From: Gigantopelta aegis
Taxonomy: Eukaryota > Mollusca > Gastropoda > Neomphalida > Peltospiridae
Assembly: GCF_016097555.1 (NCBI RefSeq)
Contig: NC_054702.1
Coordinates: forward strand, 83,232,124 to 83,296,123
Direction: 5' to 3'
DNA length: 64,000 nucleotides
Shown here one piece after another: positions 22,319-35,200 of the stretch. The position numbers and the translations under genes were made by a program. The notes beneath the pieces are model-generated. The model searched no databases, was not told the origin of the DNA, and worked only from the letters and a program-made list of their open reading frames with translations. How positions within the stretch are numbered: position 1 is the stretch's first letter; every line of letters starts with the position of its first letter.

Positions 22319-22619
22319 TTGATGTTAGCTATCAGCAGTCCTTTGCTCATTAATCAACATTAGTGTATCGGTAAATTCTTGCTATAAACCTTCCAACCAA
22401 ATTCAAATTTGAGCCAACATAGTGTTTTACCACTGATGGGTGATTGGTTTAAGAGTTATTTTTAGTAGAAAGCTGCTGAATCCACACTGCTATCATAATA
22501 TCTGAGCTCTACAGACATATGTATCTTCCAAAAAAGATTAATATTTTCCCCAATTTTGGTACCAAAAAAGTAATGGCCTACAACACGGACTATATGTACC
22601 ATTGATCTGTGTCTTTAAT

Positions 22620-22815
22620 TGTTACTCGTAAAAATCACGGGCGTAGGAAGGTGCCAAAAAATGTGTGTGTGTGTGTGTGGGGGGGGGGGGGGGGCACGTA
22701 CAATCACACACAAACACATGTATACATACATGTATAAATATATATAAACCAGTGCTGCTACAACAAAGTGGGTGGCGCATTTACACCCCCCCCCCCCCAC
22801 ATACACACACTTTCT
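22620..22815. repeat. Possible MITE remnant with long G and C runs
   Basis: 'cgggcgtaggaaggtgccaa' at 22637 is followed by a TG run, 16 G, and then 15 C at about 22785. It resembles 23766-23905. Confidence 0.5.
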
Positions 22816-22893
22816 ACACCAGTGAAAATCATAACCTAGATCATAAAAAAGCATACTCACACTTATGTCTCTTGTACAAACTTATTAATTAAA

Positions 22894-23294
22894 AAAAGTA
22901 AAGTTTCTTTTATTTAACGACAATACTAGAGCACACTGATTTTTTATCTTATCATTGGTTATTGGACGTCAAACATGGTCATTTTGACACTGTTTTTTAG
23001 AGGAAACCCGCTGTCGTCACATATGCTACTCTTTTTACGACAGGCAGCAAGGAATATTTTATTTGGGCTTCCCACAGGCAGGATAGCACAAACCATGGCC
23101 TTTGTTGAAGCAGTTATGGATCACTGGTCGGTGCAAGTGGTTTACACCTACCCATTGAGCCTTGCGGAGCACTCACTCGATCAGGGTTTGGAGTCAGTAT
23201 CTGGATTAAAAATCCCATGCCTCGACTGGGATCCGAACCCAGTACCTACCAGCCTGTAAACCGATGGCCTAACCACGACGCCACCGAGGCCGGT
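22894..23294 (-). mobile_element. tRNA-derived SINE (family B), full length with target-site duplication
   Basis: On the - strand it has the head 'ccggcctcggtggcgtcgtg', the B-box region 'ggttcggatcccag', the shared body 'cctgcctgtgggaagc' and a tail 'tcgttaaataaaag'. TTATTAATTAAA flanks it at 22882-22893 and 23295-23306. Confidence 0.92.
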
Positions 23295-23306
23295 TTATTA
23301 ATTAAA

Positions 23307-23765
23307 TGCTTGTGATAAAACATTTACAATTTGTCCATTTGAATCTTATGACAATTTAAATATTGACAGTCAAAATGTACAGACTATTATTTTGACCAAA
23401 ACTATCTTTGTATAAGTAGTAGTAATCTTAACTATGTTTGATAACGTTGACAATGAAGCCAACAATAGTGTAGTTAAAAGGCAATAATTACAGCAAAATG
23501 TATCTATTCTCTCCCGTCTCATTCAAGACGACCCATATGTACATTTGTCATCAATAAGCAAACTCCTTAAATTGGATTTTGTTGAAGTAAAATATAGTTC
23601 GAGGTTTGTTAAAGCATCTTCTTTCAGGATCATTACCAGGTAATATACCCACAATAAACAAAATACATTCAGTTTAACATATTATTACATTTTATAGTGT
23701 TTATTATTATTTTTTTAAATAAATTATTATGTGTATTCGGTGAGGACCAATTGTCCACCCTACTC
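23307..23765. other. Intergenic AT-rich sequence
   Basis: No gene or terminal repeat recognised. Confidence 0.4.
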
Positions 23766-23905
23766 AGTGGCGTAGGAATGTGCCAAAAAGTGGAGAGCAC
23801 ACTTTTATATTTACACACTTTTACACCATTATAAAGCAAAATATCTGAAAAGTGTGGGGGGGGGGGGGCATGCCCACCTTGGGCCCCCCCCCCCCCCCCC
23901 ACACG
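23766..23905. mobile_element. Possible MITE with terminal G and C runs
   Basis: Left 'agtggcgtaggaatgtgcca' and right 'ccccacacgccagtgct' are loosely inverted; runs of 13 G and about 16 C lie near the right end. Related to 22620-22815. Confidence 0.4.
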
Positions 23906-23984
23906 CCAGTGCTACTCGTCACATTTTAGGCCTAATTACGATAAGGCCCTATATGGTTAGAAGGACCACAAATTTTATATAATT

Positions 23985-24080
23985 AGAGGAAACCCCCTGC
24001 CTCCAGTCCATGGGCTAGTCTTTTACGATTAAGCCTAGTAGCAAGTAATCTTTTATAATATGCACCATCCCGTCTTTGTT
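23985..24080 (-). mobile_element. SINE fragment
   Basis: 'gaggaaaccccctgcc' and 'aatcttttataatatgcacc' match the middle of the SINE body in reverse. Confidence 0.55.
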
Positions 24081-24085
24081 ACCCT

Positions 24086-24300
24086 GGGCCTATTTCACAA
24101 AATTTACACGTGTTTGACATCTATTTCAAGCAGAAAATTACATCATTATGGAAGATAAGAGTATTTTAAGGACAAAAGCAAATGAAATATGTGTACTTCA
24201 AACTATATTTCTTGTACTATAATAATAAGAATTGTGGTTTATTCGTAGATTTACGTTTACGTGCAAAACTAGGCTTACGATGTTTTGTGAAATTGGGCCC
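24086..24300. mobile_element. MITE family E, copy 3
   Basis: Ends 'gggcctatttcacaaaat' and 'tacgatgttttgtgaaattg' with GGGCCC at the right edge. About 215 bp, alignable with 20930-21194. Confidence 0.85.
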
Positions 24301-24576
24301 AATGTGGTGCATTACATTGGCTGGAACGAAAATTAACCAATGTGCCCTGTGAATAGCCACAAATACATTGGATCGATATATACAGACACTGGTATTCTAA
24401 ACAAGAAAAAGTCGCCAAAAAGGCTCTGTTAGTAATAACCATCTTACAATGGCCGCAAACCCAGGACAGTCCTTTCAAAATTTTAGACTTTTTAAGGCTA
24501 TGATGATAATCCTTTGCTTGTTTATACTTTTAGTTTGGAGTTTTTCTCGTTGTTTTGGGTGAATTATATATATATA

Positions 24577-24856
24577 CATCACGTTGCATACTGCTACAAG
24601 GAAAAACCCAAGTGTATACGCTGATGTGAAACTTTTAAAATAAACTATAGTAGGACCTAACCACGTGTTATTATATATATATATATTTATATATATATAT
24701 AATATAATATATATTAACCTCCCACCCTACGAAATAGCACATACTATGATATATATAAATAATAACACGTGGTTAGGTCCTACTACAGTTTATTTTAAAA
24801 GTTTCACATCGGCGTATACACTTGGGTTTTTCCTTGTAGCAGTATGCAACGTGATG
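24577..24856. mobile_element. Perfect-armed palindrome (foldback MITE)
   Basis: Arms of about 100 bp ('catcacgttgcatactgcta' through 'ggacctaaccacgtgttatt') are almost exact complements around an AT-rich loop near 24720. Confidence 0.88.
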
Positions 24857-24984
24857 TCACTGAAGCGACGTAAAATTCTATCATTATCGTAAACCGAAAG
24901 GGAAATGCGAAAAACAGGAATTGTGCGTGCATGTATGTAGGTACGTATGTACGTGCGCGTGCGTGTGTGTTTGTGTGAGAGTGC

Positions 24985-25093
<109 letters not shown>

Positions 25094-25136
25094 TGCATGT
25101 AGGTACGTATGTACGCGCGCGTGTGAGTGAGAGTGC

Positions 25137-25137
<1 letters not shown>

Positions 25138-25233
<96 letters not shown>
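25138..25233. repeat. Second (CT)n array
   Basis: About 95 bp of CT with one interruption. The flanking 'gcatgtaggtacgtatgtac' also precedes the first array, so the pair looks like a local duplication. Confidence 0.95.
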
Positions 25234-25484
25234 CTCTCTCCGCCCCTGTTTAATAATAAAACTGTGCTGCCTTTTCGGGTCTCAACGAGTACTCGAGTAC
25301 CCGTACAAGATGGAATACAATGATAAACTATAATACAACGATATACGTTACACAATAATTATATGATCATTTCTCTTTTTAAACTGGCCATCCGTCCATC
25401 AGAACACTAAACATATCAACCGGTTTTTAAATGCAATACAATGGCATGATTTGGCATCCATTCACTTAATTCATTATCATCTAA

Positions 25485-25780
25485 GGGATGAGACGTGGCC
25501 CAGTGGTAAAGCGCTCGCTTGATACGCGGTTGGTTTGGGATCGATCCCCAGTAAGCTATTTCTCGCTCCAGCCAATGCACCACGACTGGTACATGAAAGA
25601 CCGTGGTATGTGCTATAAAATAGGCTACCCCTTGCTGCTAATCGAAAATAGTAGCCCATGAAGTAGCGACAGCGGGTTTCCTCCCTCAATATCTGTGTGG
25701 TCCTTAACCATATGTCCGACACCATATAACCGTAAATGAAATGTGTTAAGTGCATCGTTAAATAAAACATTTCCTTCATT
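25485..25780 (+). mobile_element. tRNA-derived SINE (family A), near full length
   Basis: Head 'gggatgagacgtggcccagt', 'gggatcgatcccc' B-box region, tail 'gcatcgttaaataaaacatt'. Confidence 0.9.
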
Positions 25781-25924
25781 ATCACCTAGTATAAGTGTTG
25801 GGTAGCCTACTCGGGTCCGGGTCGAGTTTCACCCTCGTAGAGGAACGGCCACGGTGGATGTAACCAAAATAATTGAATTTGAATTTGAACTTATTTTCGT
25901 GCTTATATCCAATTACGGTTCAAG

Positions 25925-26152
25925 CACGCTGTCCTGAGCACACACATCAGCTTTTTGGGCTGTCTGTCCAGGACAACGGGTTAGTTGTTAGTTGGTTAAT
26001 GGTTAGTGAGAGAGAAGAAGGTGTAGCGGCCTTACACCTACCCATTAAGCCCTTAAGAACTCGCTCTGGGTTGGAGTCGGTACCGGGCTGCGAACCCTGT
26101 ACCTACCAGCCTGTAGTCCGATGGCTTAACCACTGCACCACCGAGGCCGGTT
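25925..26152 (-). mobile_element. tRNA-derived SINE (third type, family C)
   Basis: The - strand starts 'ccggcctcggtggtgcagtg', like family B, but after 'aatgggtaggtgtaaggccg' the body differs ('cttctctctcactaaccatt'). Confidence 0.75.
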
Positions 26153-26159
26153 AACCAAA

Positions 26160-28020
26160 ATATCAATATGTACGGGGAATTAGTTATATTTATAATACAT
26201 CCCTATTCCACGCATTACATACAGATGCGTTTTAACATCACAGATTTTCTATGCGTTTTACGTCGTCTGTCGGAATCGACCAATGAAATCATTCCTTTCT
26301 ATGAAAACTATTTTTAGATTATGATCGTTTCTGGGAAAAACAGGAAGCTTGTTTTCAGAGCTTTATCTTTGGAGTCCAAGAAGCACACAAATTAATTCTC
26401 GAAAAGACAGTCATGACATCCTTAAATTCAGGTACGTTTATCACAAATAATGTCCGTAATTCAGCAGATGTGACATATTTACGATTCAGCGGTTGAGAAT
26501 ATCCTATGGAATGTGTTTTAACTTGCTTGTGTTTCTGTAAGAAGAGTTGCGGAGTCGCCATGTTGCCGTTTGACCGACCACTTGTCTGTCTTTAATCTGT
26601 AATAAAGTGAGGGGCAATACTTCCTTATCCGTCCTTCAAGACATGTTTTTTTTTTAAATTATGTTTTAGAGTTTAAGATGGTTTACTTATAAGTTATATA
26701 ACATATGATAATACTCCAATAAAAAAGTAAACAATTAGGCCTATATCATCCTGTAACCATTAATACGTCAATTACCCGTTTTCATCATGGACTTTTCAGT
26801 GGCTTCTTAGTAAAGAAATAGATGTTATAAATATGTGTGACATGGCTACAGATTGGACTGTTGTGGTGGTGGTGGTTTCGAAATAAGGAGTTGTTACTGA
26901 ATGAAAGAAAGGTATGTTTTTTTTACCGAGTTACAGTTGTTCATACAGTGACATGATGTATGTTTATGTGTATGATTCTGGCTGTTTTTAATGAATACAT
27001 TATAATGATTATTAGTAGGGACCACAGACACTTTTCAAATATGACAAGAATGATATTGATTGTTTGCTATACTGAAGAAAGAATTTAAAAAAAAAAAAAA
27101 AAAATTCAATTAGCCCTGACCCCCCCAAAAAAAAAATTGTAATCAGGGTAGGTAACTCCGTTTTGCAAAAAAAATAAAAAAACCCCAAAAAGTTTGGCAC
27201 ACTCAAAATTGTAGGAATGTATTCATTATTTTCAAATAAAACACCTTCAGTATCATTAATATAATCAGTATAATCAACTAATTGGTCATAATAATACCCA
27301 TCCACCCCCAAAAAGGGTTCAACATAAGAAAACGGCCATGTTTGTTGCATAATCATATATACAACATGTGGAATGTAATAAAACTCATTTGTGCATTACA
27401 AATGAACATTACCATCATCATCATGTGCTACATGTAACTCCTCATTTGTTACCCGCATTATCACAGCATTCAATTGTACAGAGTAAAGAGCATCAGTCGG
27501 CCATGGAAAAAGTGATATACAGGTCAATGGTTAATATGTAAGAGGACAAAATGTGTACCATTAATGTTGTATCTCTGTCAAAATGTCAACGTGTGTGTGT
27601 GTGTTATATGAGAGATAGAGAGAACAGAGAAGTGAGACAGAGAGTGAAAGAGGAAACGAGACAGAGCAAGAGAGATAACAGATGTATGTGTTAGGTTTTG
27701 GGAAATTGAGTTTCTTCATAAATACAAAATTTGGAATAATTTGAGAATGCTTCATTGTTGTTTGTATGGCTTATTAGCCAGCCTGTCTTTGATTTAAAAA
27801 AAAAAAGTTTAGTGGCATTAAAAAACAAAATTACATCACCCATGCTGTGTTATTGAGACAATTATATACACATTTAGTGCTGTCAAAGGTGTATAAACCG
27901 TGATTTAATTGGTGAAACGAAAAGTCGTAGAATACATGGTTAGGATTTTAAAAAGGTTTTTTTACACATTAAGTATAATGTCAAAGTTGACAATTTTACC
28001 TGGGTACCACTTTAATTGAT
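26160..28020. other. Intergenic region, mostly unassigned
   Basis: AT-rich DNA with A/T homopolymers near 27085-27185 and a GA-rich stretch near 27600-27680. The only coding-like signal is the candidate at 26355-26561. Confidence 0.4.
26355..26561 (-). CDS. Candidate first coding exon of an unknown gene
   Basis: The ATG at 26561 sits in a favourable context (aacATGGCG) and opens 68 residues starting MATPQLFLQKHKQVKTHSIG. Codon use looks more gene-like than the surrounding DNA, and the frame would need a donor before its stop (a weak one, 'cgtacctg', is present). No family is recognised and no downstream exon was found. It could be chance. Confidence 0.2.
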   Translation of the reverse strand: MATPQLFLQKHKQVKTHSIGYSQPLNRKYVTSAELRTLFVINVPEFKDVMTVFSRINLCASWTPKIKL

Positions 28021-28023
28021 TAC

Positions 28024-28258
28024 AGCCAGTGCTCCACAACTGGTGTAACAAAGGCTGTGGTGTGTACTATCCTGGGTGGGATGGTGCATATAAAAGATCC
28101 TTTGATACTAATCGAAAAAGAATAGCCCATGAAGTGGCGACAGCGGGTTTCCTCTTACAATATCTGTGTGGTTCTTAACCATATGTCTGACACCATATAA
28201 CCGTAAATAAAATGTGTTGAGTGCGTCGTTAAATAAAACCTTTCCTTCCTTCCTTCCA
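28024..28258 (+). mobile_element. 5'-truncated SINE (family A)
   Basis: Begins inside the body at 'cagccagtgctccacaactg' and ends 'gtcgttaaataaaacc' plus 'ttcc' repeats; no tRNA head. Confidence 0.88.
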
Positions 28259-30683
28259 CTTTAATAATTAATATTTTGACTTTACATTTTTTCCAGTGAC
28301 ATTTTGACCTACATCCGTTAATTATAAAGATGTGGTTATAGGGATTATTTTTATGTGATTCCCTAACAACAGATGTGACAGGGCCACAATAAATGTATTC
28401 ATAATAACAAATAATTGAAAATGTAAACAAATATCCGCCATCTTGGATTGTAGTAAACAGACAAACAGGAAGATGTTGTTAACGGGCGATCACAGTTATA
28501 CAATAAATCAAAACATCTAAATTTTGTCATGTACTGCAAGAGTAATAAATTAAATATAATTACCTCACAAAAATAAATACTTGCAATAACGACAACAACA
28601 CTATTTTTCAATAATTAAATGCGATATCGCTACTTTTTCACTTTGCCACTGAATAAAACGTAAAGTGGCATGTAACACGAGTTCTAATTTTGTTATAAAG
28701 TTTTATCAATGTATTTTATACCTGTTACAAGTACTGGTATTCTTACAATATTAAACAATAAATGTTTTATAGACGTTAACTAACATGTGCTTTTCAAACC
28801 TTGCATTCGGCAATGGTGTAACGGATGTGAGTGGCGTACCAGTCTTCCGGTGCATTCTCTATTAGTATGTCACTATGTGTGTGTCACACACACTGTGTGT
28901 GTGTGTGTGTACTGGAATTTTGTTTAGCTTTTTTGTTTGTCACTTTTTAAATATTATTTTCAGTTTTAAAGTTATAGCATACGGCAGTACAGTTATAATT
29001 TGTCTTTTTCAGGTTTATTTGTTGTTGAAAATAAATTGAAAACAAATCCTTTAAAATGTATTTTAAATAAATCATCTACAGCAAACAGTTTAAGTCTATT
29101 TGTGATGAAATCGATTCAGAATTAGTGAGGTTAGCAACATGACATTAGTTCTTTAATCTGACAATGCTAACTTAGATTTTGACCAGGAAATCCTAAAAGC
29201 TATGTAATAGTAAAACAATGTCGTTATTGTGTGGGGAACAATCATTATTTTTCTATTGTAAATTTCTATTTAATATTGACAACGAAAATATGAAGAAAAA
29301 TGCATAGGTTTCTGGTGTGTCTATTATTAATTTATATAAAATAATTTTTCACCATGTTCTTCATCTTTTATTATTTTGTTTGGGGAATATGTTAAAAATA
29401 ATCGTTTAAGGCTATTTTTACTACAATTAGATCATTATTAGTGGCGTGAGACAAAAAAGTATAATATTTATAGAATTTGATTATTTTAGCAGCCATCTTG
29501 GATTTGACCAGAAATGAAAACCTTTGCAGGGTTAAATTTTGGTGCAGCGTCCTGATTTCCAAAGAGCAATGGTATACGCATCATAAAATACCCAGAAATT
29601 AAGGGGGCCAAGTGGTGCTTTGGAGCTCGGACTATAGCCGAGTAAAAATTCAGTTGCCCTACTTTCCATTAAGTTAATACAATTTTACTAAATAATAGTA
29701 ATAATCAGATATGTCACCTAAAGAGGGTGATAGAGCTTAAAAACACTAACATTGAGGGTTTGGGGTGGGGGAAGGATATTCATATTTACAAAATAGACTT
29801 AACTGCAACATTTGACAAAAAAAATTTTACTACCCGTCGGGGATGCCAATAATAGTTATTTACTAGCCCCACTTTGAATATCACTAGCCATAGGATTGGG
29901 GCTATCATAATCTAGAAGCAGTGTAGAGACAGTAAGTAATGCTAATAATAATAATAATAATAGCCCGTTATCAACGTTTACACGTTCTGTTGCAGTGATA
30001 GTTTTGTGTTAAAGAACGAAACGGCTGTTTTTACGATATTGAAACAGTTCTTTAAGTCATGACTTTTTCAACAATAGCCTATAGCAAAACGATTGAGGCG
30101 AGCAATAATCTACTAACCAGTTTTAAGTTTTAGGCAAGTATGAGGCGCACGCGAGTCGCTGCTCGCCTCGCACGGAGAGGCCTGATATTCCATTCCATTG
30201 TTTTGTTCACCTAGCAGTTGTGCAACTTTAAATTCACGTCACTGCCAGTTGATTGTGTGGTGGACCTTTACATTCTAAAATTAAATTACATGTACAAACT
30301 TCACGATCATCAGAATTTTATTGGCAATGCTAATACCATTGTGGAAATGAAGAATGGTTGATTGCCAAGTATTGAAATTAATATAAAATTCTGTTGATAT
30401 GAGAGGGGTCATAGTAAACATATTCGAGTATACAACTATACATCCACAGTTGAACGATCCCGACATGATCATTAATTAATGGTACAAATAAGATTTATTC
30501 ACATTTTCCATCATTTCACAAGTAATTTACATTTTTTATTTTGTTTTAAAATATTGTTATTTTAAAAAATCTGGCTTTTTAGTATGTGGCTCCAAAATTT
30601 CGAAATTTGGCGATTTAATTTTTTTTTCTCTCAATATATTGATATTATTTTTTTGACCCAGGCTGAGCACTGTTAATATATAC
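28259..30683. other. Intergenic AT-rich sequence
   Basis: No coding region recognised. Short 'cactagcc'-like motifs near 29860-29895 may be debris of the element type at 955-2157. Confidence 0.4.
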
Positions 30684-30685
30684 TA

Positions 30686-31532
30686 CAGTGAAACCCCTCA
30701 AAACCGGACAGCCATTGGATCAAGGAAAAAGTCCGGTTTTGAGGGGTATCCGGTTTACAGACGTTTCAGTATTGAGGTAAACCGTTTGTTGGTTGGTGTT
30801 CTCTACTGATATAGTAACTAATAAAACTGCCAATAAAACAGGTACACTTTCGAACTTTAGAATTATTTTAAGTCCTCATCAAGCGATAATTCAACATGGC
30901 GGCATTTCACTGGACGTTGCGACATGTCCAAAGTAGATACTAAACTGAAACACTGTTGACAAATTTTCCACCAAACCAAGCCAAACAGTTTTACTCTTGG
31001 TTACTCTTTATTTTGTTAAATAAACGGGTTCAAACAATTGGAAACATTTATTAAATTCCTAGTTGCTTTGCCGTTCACTGCAGTAATCGTGAGACATAAA
31101 AAGGAGCTCAATCAAATTCGTAAGTTAATCTAATGTTGTAACAATCGAGCTCAGAATATTAAAAGGAGTACATGTGTTTCCTCCAGTTATTTAAACATCA
31201 AAGCTGTAATTAATCCCTTAATTGTTATTTGTCAGCTGCACAACAGTGACACTGGAGCATGCGCACATGTAATTAGTTCTGTGTACGTTATCGGCTGAGT
31301 GGGTATTCAAAGCAAAAGTAATGCAGTACTGATTGATGTCGATGTGACCGTCCGGTTTTCTGAGATAAAATTTGCATTAAAGGAACACAATGGGACCGGA
31401 TAATTTCGTCCGGTGCAGTTTAGAGGGGTACATTTTAGTGTTAAAAGATATGCAAATCATGGGACTGTGTAAAACGTCTGGTTTTGGGGGAATTCCGGTT
31501 TACTGAGGGTCCGGTTTTGAGGGGTTTCACTG
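30686..31532. mobile_element. Non-autonomous pogo/Tigger-like element, TA target
   Basis: TA at 30684-30685 and 31533-31534; ends CAGTGAAACCCCTCAAAACC are exact complements. Subterminal 'ggtttac'/'gtccggt' motifs repeat at both ends. No transposase. Confidence 0.85.
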
Positions 31533-31610
31533 TAGGATATTTCACTGATGTGCCTTGATATATGATTTAGTCAAGTGAAGCTTTTGTCGTCATGAAGTTA
31601 ATGAGTGTTG

Positions 31611-31691
31611 AATTATAAGTTAAAGTGTGATTTTATATCATAAAATTACAGAATTATAACTTAAAGTGTGATTTTATATCATAAAATTACA
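31611..31691 (+). repeat. 41-bp direct duplication
   Basis: Two nearly identical units of 'aattataagttaaagtgtga' and following bases, period 41. Confidence 0.9.
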
Positions 31692-31710
31692 TTCTTTAAA
31701 TATTCAAATA

Positions 31711-31883
31711 CAGTAGAATCTTGTTGGGTTGAACTCGGAAGGGTCGAATACACTGCAATGCTCTAACCAGAAACAAAGTCCCGAGTTACTCTTATACATT
31801 GTTGACCAAATGGTTAGGTCGAACTACCCCATGAATCAAACACTTTCTCGAGCGACAGGGTTCGAGCCAACGAGATTCAACTG
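31711..31883. mobile_element. Short pogo/Tigger-like MITE, TA target
   Basis: TA at 31709-31710 and 31884-31885; ends CAGTAGAATCTTGTTGGGT and complement CAGTTGAATCTCGTTGGCT. 173 bp. Confidence 0.82.
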
Positions 31884-32126
31884 TATATGTTGAAACATTA
31901 ACAACATTATAATATTACTCAGCAAACATAACTTTACAAATTTCACTCCTGACCCAGAAGTCACTGTCATAATCTTATCTCTGGCTACTTATTTGGGTTA
32001 AAATGCTTTTTGTATCTCTTTTAATTTAGTTTAAGAACCTCATGCTTTAAGAAGAATCAATTAGTTTTATTCTCTGGCTTCTGCTCTATACAAGTTATGA
32101 TGATTATTATTATTTATTTTTTTCAG

Positions 32127-32213
32127 ATCTAAATTTGGATGAAATGGGCCCGGTGTCAAGTTTAGAACTCGAACAGATGATACAGAACTTTGGTAAAGTG
32201 GATGATGTTACTG
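32127..32213 (+). CDS. Rel exon a (N-terminal extension)
   Basis: Acceptor 'ttttttcag'. Two bases finish a split codon, then [28 protein letters not shown] and one base; donor 'actg|gtatat'. Joins 35333 as VT-D-PTNQ. The low-complexity acidic sequence is not a domain by itself. Confidence 0.75.
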
Positions 32214-35200
32214 GTATATCTATGAACCAAATCTTTGTAATCATTCCTTTGTTTTTAAATTTGTTTTTGTGCTTTGGCTGTTGTTATCCAGCCATTCTCT
32301 GTAGCAGTAATCAGCACATTTTCTGGCACTTTCAACATTCACTTTGAACTCATGAGCCGATAACACCATTTTTCTGTTTAAAGATAATCAAAGCTTTTTG
32401 TTTGTTGCCATTGGCACTTGCCATCAAAGCTACTGTACACCCTTCTTAGCACCACCAGTATGAGAGATTCGCACAGTCTTTGCTCCTTTCACCTGATTCA
32501 TGTATTTGGGTACAGTGTCTAATCTAATCATCATCTGGTCCATATTTGCTATGTTGTTATCTGTGTAGTCCCATTTCTGTCTTAAAGCATGGATTGCTGA
32601 ATAAAATCTTGAAATTTTCTCCTTGTAGTCACTTGGAATTTTTTTGTGCTGGGAACATATTTTTGAAGCAATCTTATTGTTACGAAATTGTAAAATCATT
32701 GTAGGTTGTGACGTTACTACAGCACACGCCATAGTGATGTCACAGCTTACAGTGATTTTACAATTTTGTAGGCTAAGATTGCTTGGAAAATATGATCCCA
32801 GATTCCCACAGAGTATATCTGCTTCCACCTATGTAGCCATCCATTTGATGCCTGGAAATTCTTAACTCTAAGCTGACTAGCAGCCTCTCAGGCCTTACTT
32901 TGCAGAAAGTAGCTGGACACCCATCTGCCTTCAATCCGCTCATCCTTGAACCATTTGAAAACAGCTTGGTCCATTTCTATACTTAAGCTTCCGCTCCACT
33001 ACCAATATTTTTTTGTTTCCTATCTTTGTCTTTCAAAAATATCAGCAGTTACTCTTAAGCTTTGTCCCACAGTCAAACATGTTTCCTCGAAATACCATAT
33101 TCTCTTTCAGCCACCAACAAGATTTCAGCCATTACATCTGAGCCAGCCAACAACATCTAACTGTTTGATACTATATAAACCTTTGGGAAAGTGCATATAA
33201 AAGATCCCTTGCTGCATTAGGAAAAATGTGGCAGGTTTCCTCTGATGACTACGAGTCAAATGTTTGACATCCAATAGCCAATGATTAATTAATCACTGTG
33301 CTCCATTGGTGTCGTTAAATAAAACAAACTTTAAAATTTATTAATTAGTCTGTGTCTCAGCTGAGAAGTAACAACAAAAACAACACATGTCAATTAATTA
33401 AAATGCTTACCACACCATTCAGCCAATAATGAGTTGACTGTCAGTCAGTAGCAGTCAATACCTCACAACGGTCAGTTTATGAGACATCACAAGTAGTACT
33501 ATGAATCAACCAATCAGAAAGGTTTTGTTCTAGCTATTTTTACTGGAAGCTAGGAAGGTCGGCTTTCATCAAAGACAGTTTGTTAAACAAGTGAAACGGA
33601 CGATATAAATTATACACTTTATTGGGTAATATAATAATATTTATTAAGCTATAAATAAATAAAAACAACACAAACAACAACATTGTTTTAAATAATTTTA
33701 TTACTTGTTCTCTTGGGAGCAGTTTGTCACCCAACAATCTTTTGAACTTTCAGTGAATCTTGATAGCAGACATACTAAATATTTGGGTATGGGCTTATTC
33801 AAGGATATGGGCCAAATTCTTTAGATCTGTTACAACTGGGAGTGGGCTTATTCACAGACATGGGCGTATTTCCAGTGAAATACGGTATATCCACTTAAAT
33901 GTATGGTTAAAACATAGCTGTCTGGGCATTCTGTCCAAGAGAGAAGTTAATGGTTAGAGAGAGAGAAGTCAGTGTTAGCTTTTTTGAGGGTTGATGTGAA
34001 CTTGTTACCTATTCCACTAATGCTGGTCTTTGTAGTGAGCTGTTATAAATAGATTTATTATTAGAAAAAACTTCACATACCTGTCACTGAACAAGTAGCA
34101 AAATGTTAAAAGTCAGTTTATTGTAGTCCAAAAAACCTGGCTAGCTTTGGCACTCGCCAAATGCACCAGTTTCAAATTTTAATTTAAATTGGTGAAATAA
34201 TTTCATCTAATGATAAGGATAATAATGATGCCAGACATTACTTTTATGCAGATAAAATAATAAAAATCAGTTATTTAAGGCCTTCCATAACAGGGCCAAT
34301 TCTACCTTTCACCAAATTTCTCAGTTGCAAATTTTAAAAAGAACTGGCAAATTTTATTTTAATTATGTGAAATAAATTCATGTGATGAGATGTTTGATAT
34401 TTTGTTGGGAAATAAAGAGTTTTTACTTTTTAAAAAAAAATTGACAAAATTTTCTGCTTGCCTAGAGCTAGCTCTGCTTAAAGATATTTGGAGGGTTGTG
34501 CATTTTATTTTATATTTTAAGTGAAGGAAGTGGGGAAGCAAGGTATATAAAATATAACAGTTGTTTTGGGTTTGTTTTAGTCCATCGGAATACATCGTAC
34601 AGTCTTTTGATATACGCCCATCTATGGGTATGGCATTGTCTGTCCGTACATCTGTCTGTTAACTTTTTCTTGTCCAGACCATATCTTGCATACAGATACA
34701 TACAGGACCATCAAACCTCACATGTAGGAACAACTTGGGATGGTGGTGTGTCGTGTTCTATTACTAGGTCACTGTGACCTACTTTTCACGGTCTACTGCA
34801 CATAACAGTAAATCCTTGTCCGGACCATATCTTGCATACAGAAGCATACAGGACCATCAAACCTCGCATGTAGGAACAAGTTGGGATGGTGGTGTGTCGT
34901 GTACTATTACTAGATCACTGTGACCTACTTTTCACGGTCTACTGCACACAACAGTAAATCCTTGTCCGGATCATATCTTGCATACAGATGCATACAGGAC
35001 TATCAAACCTCACATGTAGGAACAACTTGGGATAGTGGTTGGTCCAAAACAAACTATTAATCCATCCCATAGCAAAAATTTCACATAATTAGAATTGAAT
35101 CTTACCCGTAACATATTCATTAATATAGATATGGTTTTCTATCAAACACCTTATGAGCGTATCGTATACCTCACCGGTACTCTTGTTTATTATTAAATGA

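Noticed and set aside
27012-27356. Minus-strand frame of 114 residues
   Set aside because: Composed largely of homopolymer translations (FFFF) with no recognisable domain.
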